From positions 992,001 to 1,056,000 of the forward strand of contig NZ_VCDK01000003.1 of assembly GCF_007995215.1 (NCBI RefSeq): a stretch of DNA of 64,000 nucleotides, given 5' to 3'. Below the pieces are notes generated by a model. That model saw only the letters and a program-made list of their open reading frames with translations. It was not told where the DNA came from and did not search any database. A program made the translations under genes and the position numbers. Each line of letters begins with the position of its first letter. Within the stretch, counting starts at the first letter, position 1. This document shows, in pieces, positions 1 through 10,339 of this stretch. The DNA comes from Shimia ponticola. GTDB taxonomy: Bacteria > Pseudomonadota > Alphaproteobacteria > Rhodobacterales > Rhodobacteraceae.

Positions 1-55
1 TCGTCAACGCCATGCCAAGGGCCAGAACCGAGGTGAACTGTGCCAAGCGTGTCAT
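1..55 (-). CDS. Start of an exported protein, cut by window edge
   Basis: Only the first 18 codons are inside the window; the gene continues to the left. Reading leftward from the ATG at 55, the peptide begins MTRLAQFTSVLALGMALT, a short basic start followed by a hydrophobic core, which is what a Sec signal peptide looks like. A good ribosome binding site (AAGGACGGG) lies just upstream on the minus strand. An FNR-type palindrome at 118-131 sits about 40 bases upstream of a plausible transcription start, so oxygen-dependent activation is possible. The mature protein cannot be identified from this fragment. Confidence 0.6.
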   Translation of the reverse strand, partial: MTRLAQFTSVLALGMALT

Positions 56-117
56 GGTCCCGTCCTTTTCGTATCTTTGCTTCGCGGTGACCCTAAATGC
101 TGCACCGCGGCGTGGCT

Positions 118-131
118 TTGACACAGGTCAA
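118..131. promoter_or_regulatory. FNR/CRP-type operator
   Basis: TTGACACAGGTCAA is a perfect inverted repeat with the form TTGAC-N4-GTCAA, which fits the FnrL-type consensus TTGAY-N4-RTCAA known from Rhodobacterales. It lies between the divergent exported-protein gene (start 55, minus) and the DM13 gene (start 246, plus). Its centre (124.5) is about 40 bases from a possible start point near 85 that would follow a TTTAGG -10-like box at 92-97 on the minus strand, the class II activation geometry. Assignment to FnrL, Dnr or a CRP-like protein is inference. Confidence 0.5.
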
Positions 132-245
132 GAAATCCGCGCCCCTTTGGTTGAAACGTGTCGGCTGAGACCGGCGGCAACGGGCGATTGCCGGAAAGCC
201 TTTGACCAGACATACTTGCGCATCACCGAATAAGCGGAGGGCGCT

Positions 246-716
246 ATGAAACGGATTGTTGTGGGGATCGTGTCACACGGTGCGGCCTTGGCTATTGGGT
301 TTGGTTTGGGGATTTACCTCTTGCCGATTTTAACGGCGCCTCCCTCGCCTGATGCCGCAACGCTAGAGGCGATGGCGACGGACGCCATTTTCGAGACTGA
401 ATTCCAAGAAGACCTGCGGGGGCAGGATTTTCTGCATTGGGGCAATGGCACCGTTCGGATCACGCCAACGCAAGTGATCCACACGGGCGAACTGGCCCCC
501 GGCCCGGATTACATGCTGTATCTCGTGCCAGAGTTTGTGGCCCACGAAGACGAATTCGGTCCGCTCAAAGCTCAAAGCCGCGCGATCGGGTCGATCAAGA
601 CATTCAACGGCTTCGCGCTGGATTTACCGGACGACGTTGATCTGACCGCTTACAACACTGTCCTTGTATGGTGCGAAGCCTTCGGTGAATTCATTACCGC
701 TGCGCAATATCAGTGA
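246..716 (+). CDS. DM13 domain membrane-anchored protein
   Basis: 156 residues. Residues 4-30 form a single hydrophobic segment after a KR start, so the protein is probably anchored in the inner membrane or exported. The rest, from about residue 45, matches the DM13 domain pattern: an HWGNGTV stretch, an LAPGPDYMLYLVP stretch and the C-terminal YNTVLVWCEAFGEFITAAQ motif with the conserved cysteine at 143. DM13 domains have been proposed to act in redox or electron-transfer reactions through that cysteine; no bacterial function is firmly established. The start is supported by a GGAGGG ribosome binding site. The gene is 67 bases ahead of fabB and could share its transcript. Confidence 0.75.
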   Translation: MKRIVVGIVSHGAALAIGFGLGIYLLPILTAPPSPDAATLEAMATDAIFETEFQEDLRGQDFLHWGNGTVRITPTQVIHTGELAPGPDYMLYLVPEFVAHEDEFGPLKAQSRAIGSIKTFNGFALDLPDDVDLTAYNTVLVWCEAFGEFITAAQYQ

Positions 717-783
717 TGGCGCGACTACTTGCCCCCATTTCACCTGTCCCATAAATAGCAGAAAACCAGCGAGGGAGAGCTGA

Positions 784-2010
784 ATGCGCCGCGTCGTCAT
801 CACAGGGATCGGGATCGTCTGCCCTATCGGCAACACAGTGGCAGAGGTCGAAGCCTCGCTCAGGGCCGGAAAATCGGGAATCGAATTCGAACCGACCTAT
901 GCCGAGCACGGCTTTCGTTCTCAGGTCGCGGGCATCCCGAAAATCGACGTCTCCGAGCATATCGACAAACGGCAATTGCGGTTCATGGGGCCAGGCGCGG
1001 CCTATTCCTATATTGCCATGGAACAGGCGATTGCAGACGCCGGACTTGAAGAAAGTGATGTCTCGAATGAGCGTACCGGCCTGATTGCAGGCTCCGGCGG
1101 TCCGTCGACCAGCAACTTTTTCACCGCCTTTGATACTGTCATCAACAAAGGCGCACCCAAGCGCATGGGACCATTCATGGTTACGCGCTGTATGTCGTCC
1201 ACCGTGTCGGCATGTCTTGCGACCCCGTTCAAGATCAAGGGTCAGAACTACTCCATCACCTCGGCCTGTTCGACCACGCTGCACTGCATGGGCGTCGGCA
1301 CCGAGCAAATTCAAATGGGCAAGCAGGACATCGTCTTCGCCGGTGGTGGCGAAGAGGTCGACTGGACGCTCTCGTGCCTGTTCGACGCGATGGGGGCCAT
1401 GTCGTCCAAATATAACGACGCGCCTGAGACCGCCTCGCGCCCGTTTGATGCGACGCGTGACGGCTTTGTCATCGGCGGCGGCGGCGGCATGGTCGTTCTC
1501 GAAGAATTGGAGCACGCCAAAGCGCGCGGTGCAAAGATTTACGCCGAGGTCACTGGCTATGGCGCGACGTCGGATGGTCACGACATGGTAGCCCCGTCCG
1601 GTGAAGGCGGCGAACGCTCGATGAAGCTTGCACTTGCGACGCTGCCAGAGGGCCGCAGTATTGATTACATCAACGCGCATGGCACATCGACGCCTGTGGG
1701 TGACGTGACCGAAATGATGGCCGTGCGCCGCGTCTTTGGGGAAGAGCATCCTGTCGTCGGCTCGACCAAATCCATGACGGGTCACGCGCTGGGTGGCGCG
1801 GGTGTTCACGAGTCGATCTATTCGCTGATCATGATGGACAAAGGATTCATCGCTCCATCGATCAATGTGAATGAATTGGCCCCGGAACTACGCCCCGATG
1901 AAGTTGTCACCGAATTGCGGGACGGCGTTGAATTGGACAGTGTGCTGTCGAATTCATTTGGCTTTGGCGGAACCAATGCCACAATGATCATGTCAAAATT
2001 CAAAGAGTAA
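784..2010 (+). CDS. fabB: Beta-ketoacyl-ACP synthase I
   Basis: 408 residues, the usual length for FabB. It condenses malonyl-ACP with acyl-ACP in type II fatty acid synthesis and, in FabA/FabB organisms, elongates the cis-unsaturated intermediates. The thiolase-fold triad is visible: nucleophile C162 in [11 protein letters not shown]299 in [11 protein letters not shown] and H334 in [12 protein letters not shown], with K329 just before. It is followed after 7 bases by fabI, so the two form an operon. In many Alphaproteobacteria fabA sits directly upstream of fabB; here that place is taken by a DM13 gene, so fabA must be elsewhere. A GAGGGAGA ribosome binding site precedes the ATG. Confidence 0.95.
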   Translation: MRRVVITGIGIVCPIGNTVAEVEASLRAGKSGIEFEPTYAEHGFRSQVAGIPKIDVSEHIDKRQLRFMGPGAAYSYIAMEQAIADAGLEESDVSNERTGLIAGSGGPSTSNFFTAFDTVINKGAPKRMGPFMVTRCMSSTVSACLATPFKIKGQNYSITSACSTTLHCMGVGTEQIQMGKQDIVFAGGGEEVDWTLSCLFDAMGAMSSKYNDAPETASRPFDATRDGFVIGGGGGMVVLEELEHAKARGAKIYAEVTGYGATSDGHDMVAPSGEGGERSMKLALATLPEGRSIDYINAHGTSTPVGDVTEMMAVRRVFGEEHPVVGSTKSMTGHALGGAGVHESIYSLIMMDKGFIAPSINVNELAPELRPDEVVTELRDGVELDSVLSNSFGFGGTNATMIMSKFKE

Positions 2011-2017
2011 CACGACC

Positions 2018-2806
2018 ATGGCTGACCTCTTGAAAGGCAAACGCGGCCTCATTACAGGCATCGCAAATAATCGTTCCATTGCCTACGGGATTGCCAAGGC
2101 CATGGCCGCCGAGGGGGCCGAGTTGGCCTTTGCGGCGCAAATGGATGTGTTTGGAGCCAAGGTGCAACCACTGGCCGACGAACTTGGCGTCAAGATCGTC
2201 ACTGATTACTCCGCCACCGACGACGCGGTCTCGAAAGCCTGCTTTGACACGCTGGAAAAGGAATGGGGCAGCCTCGATTTCTGCGTTCACGCGATCGCCT
2301 ATTCGGACAAGTCCGAACTGACCGGCGCCTTCAGCAACACCACCCGCGAGAACTTCAAGAACTCGCTCGATATCTCGGCCTATTCCCTGATCGACATGGC
2401 GCGGAATGCGGCACCGCTCATGACCAATGGCGGGTCGATCATGGCGCTGACTTATCAAGGCTCCAAGAAAGCGACGCCGTGGTACAACGTGATGGGCGTT
2501 GCCAAAGCCGCGCTTGAAACAACCGTGCTTTACTTGGCCAACGATCTGGGTCCGCAGGGCATCCGCGTGAATTCGATCTCGCCCGGCCCGATGAAGACCC
2601 TGTCAGGCGCGGCAATCGGTGGGGCGCGCAAGACGTTCCGCTTTACCGAAGCCAACAGTCCCTTGCGCAAGAATGCCAGCCTAGAGGCGATTGGCGGGAC
2701 CGCTGTTTATCTGGCATCGGATTACAGCGACTGCACGACTGGCGAATGCATCATGGTCGATGGCGGCTATCACATTCTGGGAATGCCACAGCCAGACAAT
2801 CTGTGA
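2018..2806 (+). CDS. fabI: Enoyl-ACP reductase (NADH)
   Basis: 262 residues, full length. This SDR-fold enzyme reduces trans-2-enoyl-ACP in the last step of each fatty acid elongation cycle. The N-terminal nucleotide-binding stretch GLITGIANNRSIAYGIA is of FabI type, not FabL or FabV, and the catalytic Tyr-x6-Lys is present as Y156 and K163 in YNVMGVAK, with Y146 ahead of it, the same spacing as the E. coli enzyme. It follows fabB in one operon, and its stop codon overlaps the GTG start of a small membrane protein gene. Confidence 0.95.
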   Translation: MADLLKGKRGLITGIANNRSIAYGIAKAMAAEGAELAFAAQMDVFGAKVQPLADELGVKIVTDYSATDDAVSKACFDTLEKEWGSLDFCVHAIAYSDKSELTGAFSNTTRENFKNSLDISAYSLIDMARNAAPLMTNGGSIMALTYQGSKKATPWYNVMGVAKAALETTVLYLANDLGPQGIRVNSISPGPMKTLSGAAIGGARKTFRFTEANSPLRKNASLEAIGGTAVYLASDYSDCTTGECIMVDGGYHILGMPQPDNL

Positions 2807-3240
2807 TCCTGCGCCGTAGCCTGTCGGCACTGGCTTCGGCTGCGCCGACTTTCGCCATTTGCTGCTGTCTTTTGATGGCTCTCGGGCAGTCTGCGACACT
2901 ACAAACGATGGCCGGAGCGGTCGGTATTACCTGCCTCCTCCAGCCGCTTGTGGCGGCGTATCGGGCGCGGCGGGATCGTCCGTTTGGCTTTGTGCTGGTC
3001 GGAGATGGCTGCCTGCTATGTCGAGAAATGCGGCTTTGGCTTGGTTTATTGCCTGTCAGCGCCGTGGTCTTACATCCGGCTTTTGCCCTGCTGTCGGTTG
3101 CCTACTTTTGCTGGGCGGCGTTCGACCTTCGGCGTGGAAATGAGCCACACTGGAATCGGGCTACGGGGTTCCAAGTCATGAAAAGGGCGCAACCTCGTGA
3201 GAAGCTGCGCCCGAAAGTCAGATCAACAGATCAGGGCTGA
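2803..3240 (+). CDS. Hypothetical membrane protein coupled to fabI
   Basis: I do not recognise this family. The likely start is the GTG at 2803, which overlaps the fabI stop codon (GTGA) and gives 145 residues; a longer reading from an ATG at 2746 would lie inside fabI. Three hydrophobic stretches are visible (residues about 8-28, 34-51 and 75-106), suggesting an inner-membrane protein. A CLLC motif (residues about 67-70) follows a GDG turn and resembles a redox or metal-binding CxxC. The C-terminal tail is basic. The overlap implies translational coupling to fabI. Its last 10 bases overlap the convergent DUF1328 gene. Confidence 0.55.
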   Translation: MILRRSLSALASAAPTFAICCCLLMALGQSATLQTMAGAVGITCLLQPLVAAYRARRDRPFGFVLVGDGCLLCREMRLWLGLLPVSAVVLHPAFALLSVAYFCWAAFDLRRGNEPHWNRATGFQVMKRAQPREKLRPKVRSTDQG

Positions 3241-3401
3241 CGGCCCCGAAGCGCGCGGGATACGCCCGCCACAACGGCCAGAACCAAGAAGACGACAAAG
3301 AGAATCTGCGCGATCCCTGCGGATGCGCCAGCGATCCCGCCAAAACCCAAAACAGCGGCAATGATTGCCACAATGAAAAACGTCAGTGCCCAACCGAGCA
3401 T
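3231..3401 (-). CDS. DUF1328 (YtjA/UPF0391) small membrane protein
   Basis: 56 residues, starting [20 protein letters not shown] and continuing [15 protein letters not shown], which is the recognisable pattern of the DUF1328 / UPF0391 family (YtjA in E. coli). Two hydrophobic helices fill almost the whole protein, so it is an inner-membrane peptide. Family members are small, widespread in Proteobacteria and often stress-associated, but their function is not known. A strong AAGGAGAT ribosome binding site lies 6 bases before the ATG at 3401. The gene stands alone on the minus strand, converging on the fabI operon with a 10-base overlap. Confidence 0.85.
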   Translation of the reverse strand: MLGWALTFFIVAIIAAVLGFGGIAGASAGIAQILFVVFLVLAVVAGVSRALRGRQP

Positions 3402-3591
3402 GTTGATCTCCTTTTCCTATTACTGTGCTTGATGAACCGCCAAAGGCGCTGCGTGGTTCCCGATTTTCTTGAGGCAGCGCTGTCGCCTGCCGCAGACGCC
3501 TATCCGCCGAACCGCAGAAAAATGTGCCAGAACTCCGCAGATGGCTTTCCATGCTGACAGGCCCGTGGTTTGCTGCGGTTATGGAGGGCCT

Positions 3592-4275
3592 ATGACTATC
3601 ACGACCTGCGTATTCGATGCCTATGGCACATTGTTCGACGTCTCAGCCGCAGCGCGAGAAGCCGCACAAGCCCCTGAAAATGCTGCCATCGCCGACACAT
3701 GGGCGACACTGGCCACCAACTGGCGCAACAAACAGCTTCAATACACATGGCTGCGCGCCATTGCGGGAACGCACATTGATTTCTGGCAGATCACGCAGGA
3801 CGGTCTTGATTGGGCGATGGAGGCTCAGAACCTGCATGATCCTGCCCTACGTCGTCGGCTGCTTGATCTGTACTGGGAATTGAAAGCCTATCCAGAGGTG
3901 CCGCAAATGCTGCGCCAATTAAAACGGATGGGGTTGAGCACGGCGATCCTGTCAAACGGATCGCCCAAAATGCTGGATGCCGCCGTGACCTCAGCCGGGG
4001 TGGGCCGAGATCTGGATGCGGTGCTTTCCGTCGAGGAGATCGGCATCTTCAAACCTGCACGCGCGGTCTATGATCTTGTTGGGGATCACTTCCACTGCAC
4101 GCAAGGTGAGGTTCTGTTCGTCAGCTCCAACGGGTGGGATGCAGCGCATGCGGCGGCTTATGGCTTTGCGACCGTCTGGGTTAATCGCGCAGGCGAACCG
4201 ATGGACCGTCTGCCCGGCACGCCGCACCGTGTGCTGTCGAATCTCTCGACCATTCCAGACCTGTTGCTGGACTGA
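3592..4275 (+). CDS. HAD hydrolase, haloacid dehalogenase type II
   Basis: 227 residues. The sequence follows type II L-2-haloacid dehalogenases: nucleophile D9 in CVFDAYGTLFD, the LSNGS motif II, a lysine in IFKPARAVYDL, and the FVSSNGWD motif near the end. Type II enzymes hydrolyse L-2-haloalkanoates to D-2-hydroxyacids by attack of the Asp on the carbon-halogen bond; in marine bacteria they may act on halogenated acetates. The ATG at 3592 was chosen because a GGAGGG ribosome binding site precedes it; an upstream extension to 3469 has no homologous character. Its stop overlaps the next start (TGATG), opening a four-gene operon. Confidence 0.85.
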   Translation: MTITTCVFDAYGTLFDVSAAAREAAQAPENAAIADTWATLATNWRNKQLQYTWLRAIAGTHIDFWQITQDGLDWAMEAQNLHDPALRRRLLDLYWELKAYPEVPQMLRQLKRMGLSTAILSNGSPKMLDAAVTSAGVGRDLDAVLSVEEIGIFKPARAVYDLVGDHFHCTQGEVLFVSSNGWDAAHAAAYGFATVWVNRAGEPMDRLPGTPHRVLSNLSTIPDLLLD

Positions 4276-5093
4276 TGCCGCAGTTTCACGCTGCCGATGG
4301 CACGCGCCTTCACTACACAGACGAAGGGACGGGCACGCCCATCCTGTGCCTTGCCGGATTGACGCGCACCGGGCGAGACTTTGACTATGTCGCGCCACAC
4401 CTTGCGGGCGTTCGCTTGATCCGGATGGATTATCGCGGGCGCGGGCAATCGGATTGGGCCGATCCTGCGACCTACACAATCCCCCAGGAAGGTCAGGATG
4501 CGCTTGCACTATTGGACCATCTAGGGCTTGAGCAGGCCGCAATCCTTGGCACGTCGCGCGGTGGGCTTATTGCGATGGGGTTGGCGGCCACGGTCAAGGA
4601 TCGTCTCTTGGGTGTCGCACTGAACGACATTGGCCCCGTGATTGCGGATGCCGGGCTGGATGCAATCAAAGGCTATCTGGGACGCCGACCAGCCTTCAGA
4701 ACCTTGGATGAGGCTATCAGCCAACGAGGCGCTGTCATGGCCGGATTTGCCAATGTGCCGGACACCCGATGGGCGCAGGAGGTTATGTTGCACTATCGCG
4801 CTGCTCCGGATGGTCTGGATATCACCTATGACCCGAAACTGCGTGACGCGGTTCTGAACGCAGAAGCGCAACCGGTGCCGGACCTGTGGCCATTCTTTGA
4901 TGCGCTTGAAGGTCTGCCGACAGCGCTCATCCGAGGCGCAAATTCTGACTTGCTGAGTCCTGAGACCGCGGCTGAGATGTTCCGCCGTCGCCCTGACATG
5001 ATTTTCGCAGACGTGCCAGACCGGGGGCATGTGCCGTTTTTGGATGAACCCGCCGCGCTTGATGCCCTGCGCCAATGGATTGCCCAGCTATGA
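4275..5093 (+). CDS. Alpha/beta hydrolase
   Basis: 272 residues with a standard alpha/beta hydrolase layout: a DYRGRGQSDW turn, the nucleophile elbow GTSRGG with S94, and the catalytic histidine H252 in DRGHVPFLDEP. The oxyanion-hole region is LAGLTRTG rather than the common HGxxG. Substrate cannot be read from sequence; esterase, lactonase or C-C hydrolase activity are all possible. It overlaps the dehalogenase stop by one base and the dehydratase start by four, so the three are translated together and probably serve one degradative task. Confidence 0.75.
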   Translation: MPQFHAADGTRLHYTDEGTGTPILCLAGLTRTGRDFDYVAPHLAGVRLIRMDYRGRGQSDWADPATYTIPQEGQDALALLDHLGLEQAAILGTSRGGLIAMGLAATVKDRLLGVALNDIGPVIADAGLDAIKGYLGRRPAFRTLDEAISQRGAVMAGFANVPDTRWAQEVMLHYRAAPDGLDITYDPKLRDAVLNAEAQPVPDLWPFFDALEGLPTALIRGANSDLLSPETAAEMFRRRPDMIFADVPDRGHVPFLDEPAALDALRQWIAQL

Positions 5094-6061
5094 ATATCGA
5101 GATGATCACAGCCGCCGCAGAGCGGGCCAAAGGCCACGTTCGGCGCACGCCGCTCCTAACCTCGCCTTTCCTTGATGAGATCGCTGGACGTCGGGTGTTT
5201 CTAAAAGCCGAGTGCCTGCAGCACACGGGAGCGTTTAAGTATCGCGGGGCGTGGTCTGCGATATCAGCGCTTGACCCAGAGACGCGCTCACGCGGTGTGA
5301 TTGCATTTTCTTCGGGAAACCACGCTCAGGCAATCGCTCGCGCCGCCGCGCTGCATGGGACATCTTCGGTGATCGTGATGCCCGCAGATTCTCCGGCAAT
5401 CAAAATCGCCAATACCCGCGCCCTTGGCGGTGAAGTGGTCCTCTATGACCGAGCGAATGAAAGCCGCGAAGAGATCGGCGCGTCGCTGGCTGAACAAAGA
5501 GGCCTGACACTGATCAAACCCTTTGACGAGCCGCAGGTCATTGCCGGTCAGGGCACGTGTGGGCTTGAGATTGCAGAGCAAGCTGCCGAGGCCGGTGTCA
5601 CGCAAGCACAGGTTTTGGTTTGCTGTGGCGGAGGCGGATTTACCTCTGGCATCGCGCTGGGTCTGGCAGATCGCGCGCCTGATATGCAGGTGCGCCCGGT
5701 CGAGCCGGAAGGCTTTGATGACGTGACCCGGTCGCTGGCCACCGGCACGATCAGCCGCAACAATAGGCTGTCTGGTTCGATTTGCGACGCGATTATCACG
5801 CCCCAACCGGGCGACATCACCTTCCCCATCATGCAGGCCCATTGCGGACCCGGCGTTGTTGTCAGCGAAGAAGAGTGCCTGCGCGCGATGGCGCATGCGT
5901 TTATGCGGCTGAAGGTCGTGCTGGAACCAGGCGGTGCGGCTGCTTTGGCCGGGGCGTTGTTTCATCAAGATGAGATCGAAGGCGATGATGTTATCGTCAC
6001 AGCGTCAGGCGGCAACGTGGATGCGCCGATGTTCGCCCGCGCTTTGGAAACACTTGAGTAA
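5090..6061 (+). CDS. Threonine/serine dehydratase family PLP enzyme
   Basis: 323 residues, fold type II PLP enzyme. The Schiff-base lysine is K50 in HTGAFKYRGA, the SSGNHAQA motif follows, and the glycine loop for the cofactor phosphate is CGGGGFTSG. At about 320 residues and with no C-terminal regulatory ACT domain it resembles catabolic threonine dehydratase, serine racemase and hydroxyaspartate dehydratase; the sequence alone does not separate these. The ATG at 5090 overlaps the preceding stop (ATGA). Gene order suggests a role in the same small catabolic operon. Confidence 0.8.
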   Translation: MNIEMITAAAERAKGHVRRTPLLTSPFLDEIAGRRVFLKAECLQHTGAFKYRGAWSAISALDPETRSRGVIAFSSGNHAQAIARAAALHGTSSVIVMPADSPAIKIANTRALGGEVVLYDRANESREEIGASLAEQRGLTLIKPFDEPQVIAGQGTCGLEIAEQAAEAGVTQAQVLVCCGGGGFTSGIALGLADRAPDMQVRPVEPEGFDDVTRSLATGTISRNNRLSGSICDAIITPQPGDITFPIMQAHCGPGVVVSEEECLRAMAHAFMRLKVVLEPGGAAALAGALFHQDEIEGDDVIVTASGGNVDAPMFARALETLE

Positions 6062-6066
6062 GACAG

Positions 6067-7257
6067 ATGACCGAGTTCACGATTGCCAGCTTTAACGTCA
6101 AAAACCTGATCGGAGCCGAACAGGAATACTATCGGTACGAATCCTACACGCCCGAGGAATATGCTTGGAAAGAAGACTGGCTTGTCACCCAGCTTTTGAC
6201 GATGGACGCCGATATCGTCTGCTTTCAGGAAATCTTTGAGGAAAGCGCGGTGCGCGCAGTGGTGAATGAGGTCAACGCACGGGGCCTGACCCACAACACC
6301 GCCGTGATCCCTCCGCAAAACGCGCGGTATGGCGGACGCAAGATCTTTGAAAAGATCAGGTTTGATCCCTACGAGGGCGACTGCCTGCGCATGGCGACGA
6401 ACAGCTTTGACGGAGAGCCCGGCAGTCGCCGTCCCGGCTTGGCCGTTCTGTCCCGGCTTGGGTTTGCAGGCGATCCAGAGATCATTCAGGACCTGCCAGA
6501 GCCTTTAACTATCCCGTTCACCGATCTGGGCGGTCACGACGGTGGCAGCTATACGATCCGCCGCACATCGCGCCCGATCCTGAAGGTGAAAATCCCGGTC
6601 GGTGGACAGGTCATCACAGTGTTCAACTGCCACCTGAAGTCGAAATTGGGTGAGTTTCCATCAACTCCGGACGGCCCGCCGCCCGAGGTTGATTTGCTGA
6701 ACTATGACCCCGTAGGCCGGGCCATGGGCGCGTTGCGATCGGCGCTTCGCCGGATGGCCGAGGCGTGGGTGTTGCGGCGCGAGGTGGTCAAATCGCTCGC
6801 TGCAGGCGAGACGGTCATGGTCCTTGGCGATTTTAACGACAGCGAGCATTCGGTCAGTTCTGAAATCATCCGGGGTGAAGCGCCGTTCAAAAACTACCGA
6901 TGGCTGCGCCGCCACGACGCCCGCCATCGCAACGACCGCTACAAAGAGCATGAAGATGTTCAGATCCGTGAGGCAATGGAGGCGAACCTGCTGCATTCGG
7001 CAGAAAAGCTATTCGTCCGGAAGTCCCTGCGCGACATGGTTTACACCGCGTCGTTCGGTGGGGTCTTTGAAAGCATAGACCAAATCTTCCTCAGCCGCCA
7101 TTTCCACCCGGATTACGCAAATCGCATCGGCGACATGGCCTATTTCAGTGTGCTCAACGACCACCTGACAGATGGCTCCCATCCCGAGGCACCGCATAAC
7201 AAGTTGGCCTCAGATCATGGCCAGATCATTGCGCATATGAAGATGCGGCACAGCTAA
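6067..7257 (+). CDS. Endonuclease/exonuclease/phosphatase family protein
   Basis: 396 residues of the EEP (DNase I-like) fold. Visible hallmarks are N10 in IASFNVKNL, E55 in IVCFQEIFEE (metal ligand), NCHLKSKLG, the GDFNDSEHS motif and the terminal SDHGQIIA motif with the catalytic histidine. Such proteins hydrolyse phosphodiesters in nucleic acids, phosphoinositides or sphingomyelin; a nuclease or phosphoesterase role here is open. There is no signal peptide, so it is cytoplasmic. It follows the dehydratase after 5 bases and closes the operon that starts at 3592. Confidence 0.8.
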   Translation: MTEFTIASFNVKNLIGAEQEYYRYESYTPEEYAWKEDWLVTQLLTMDADIVCFQEIFEESAVRAVVNEVNARGLTHNTAVIPPQNARYGGRKIFEKIRFDPYEGDCLRMATNSFDGEPGSRRPGLAVLSRLGFAGDPEIIQDLPEPLTIPFTDLGGHDGGSYTIRRTSRPILKVKIPVGGQVITVFNCHLKSKLGEFPSTPDGPPPEVDLLNYDPVGRAMGALRSALRRMAEAWVLRREVVKSLAAGETVMVLGDFNDSEHSVSSEIIRGEAPFKNYRWLRRHDARHRNDRYKEHEDVQIREAMEANLLHSAEKLFVRKSLRDMVYTASFGGVFESIDQIFLSRHFHPDYANRIGDMAYFSVLNDHLTDGSHPEAPHNKLASDHGQIIAHMKMRHS

Positions 7258-7263
7258 ATTTAA

Positions 7264-9255
<1,992 letters not shown>

Positions 9256-9263
<8 letters not shown>

Positions 9264-9630
9264 GCGCGAAGACGGAATGAAGGTCCGGCGCAGAGTACTG
9301 GGCGACGCCCATGTGGACCGGGCTGAGGCCGTAAAAACGGACTTTGACACACCGTTTCAGGACCTGATCACAGAAGGCGCATGGGGAACGGTCTGGGCCT
9401 CTGATGCGATTTCGTTGCGAGAGCGGTCGATGCTGACGCTGGCGCTGCTTGCGGCCACCGGAAACTTTGCCGAAATCCCGATGCACATTCGCGCAACAGC
9501 CCGCACAGGGGCGACACAAACAGATGTCATGGAGGCGTTCCAGCACGTCGCAATTTACGCAGGCGTGCCGCGCGCTAACCGTGCAATCCAGATTGCCAAG
9601 GAAACCTATGCAGAGATGGCAGATGACTGA
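9256..9630 (+). CDS. pcaC: 4-carboxymuconolactone decarboxylase
   Basis: 124 residues, the usual size. It decarboxylates 4-carboxymuconolactone to the enol-lactone used by PcaD. Recognisable segments are the GAWGTVW stretch, LRERSMLTLALLAATG and the HIRATARTGATQTDVMEAFQH region with the conserved histidines of the AhpD-like fold. The ATG at 9256 overlaps the end of pcaD by 8 bases, and the end overlaps the pcaH start by 8. Separate pcaC and pcaD genes are normal in Proteobacteria; some Actinobacteria have them fused as PcaL. Confidence 0.93.
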
Positions 9631-10339
9631 GCGCTTGATCCCCCGCGACCTGAGCGCCCATCCCCGCGCCTACGCGCCGGATTACAAAACATCCGTTTCG
9701 CGGTCGCCCAATCAGCCGCTGTTGTCATTTCCAACAACCCAGACTGAAATCACCGGCCCCACTTTCGGCCACGACATGATCGGCCAACACGACAACAACC
9801 TGATCCTGAACTTCACAGGCCAACCCGCCATCGGCGAACGCATCATCGTGCATGGCCGCCTGATGGATGAATACGCCCGCCCACTGCCCGGTTGTTTGAT
9901 CGAGGTCTGGCAGGCGAACGCCGGCGGTCGCTATCGCCACAAAAAGGACGGCTACCTCGCGCCACTCGACCCAAACTTTGGCGGCTGCGGGCGCACGATC
10001 ACCGACGCAGACGGACGCTATGAGTTTCTAACCGTCCGTCCCGGCGCGTATCCTTGGCCCAACCGTGCCAATGACTGGCGACCGATGCACATCCATTTTA
10101 GCGTGTTTGGCCACAGCTTTGGCCAGCGCCTGATCACGCAGATGTATTTCGAAGGGGATCCGCTCATCGCCCGCTGCCCAATTGTAAAAACCATCGAAGA
10201 CCAAACCCAGATCGACCGCCTTGTCGCGCCCCTCGATATGACCATGGCGCAGCCACTCGATTGTCTGGCCTACAAATTTGATATCGTGCTGCGTGGGCGC
10301 ACACAGACCCGGTTTGAAAACCGGCCGGAAGGGATGTGA
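9623..10339 (+). CDS. pcaH: Protocatechuate 3,4-dioxygenase beta subunit
   Basis: 238 residues. The catalytic subunit of the intradiol dioxygenase that opens protocatechuate to 3-carboxy-cis,cis-muconate. All four non-haem Fe(III) ligands can be placed by comparison with the Pseudomonas enzyme: the tyrosine in GGRYRHK, the tyrosine in GAYPWPN, and both histidines of RPMHIHF. The CPIVKTI and DCLAYKFDIVLRG segments are also typical. The ATG at 9623 lies within the end of pcaC. PcaH pairs with PcaG, encoded next. Confidence 0.95.
   Translation: MTERLIPRDLSAHPRAYAPDYKTSVSRSPNQPLLSFPTTQTEITGPTFGHDMIGQHDNNLILNFTGQPAIGERIIVHGRLMDEYARPLPGCLIEVWQANAGGRYRHKKDGYLAPLDPNFGGCGRTITDADGRYEFLTVRPGAYPWPNRANDWRPMHIHFSVFGHSFGQRLITQMYFEGDPLIARCPIVKTIEDQTQIDRLVAPLDMTMAQPLDCLAYKFDIVLRGRTQTRFENRPEGM

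Noticed and set aside
12-233. 73-codon plus-strand open frame at the left edge
   Set aside because: It runs through the signal-peptide gene on the opposite strand and the FNR-type promoter region and has no ribosome binding site.
694-1809. 371-codon open frame on the minus strand opposite fabB
   Set aside because: It is antisense to a clear fabB and reads as low-complexity Arg/His-rich sequence, typical of the shadow frame of a GC-rich gene; no domain is recognisable.
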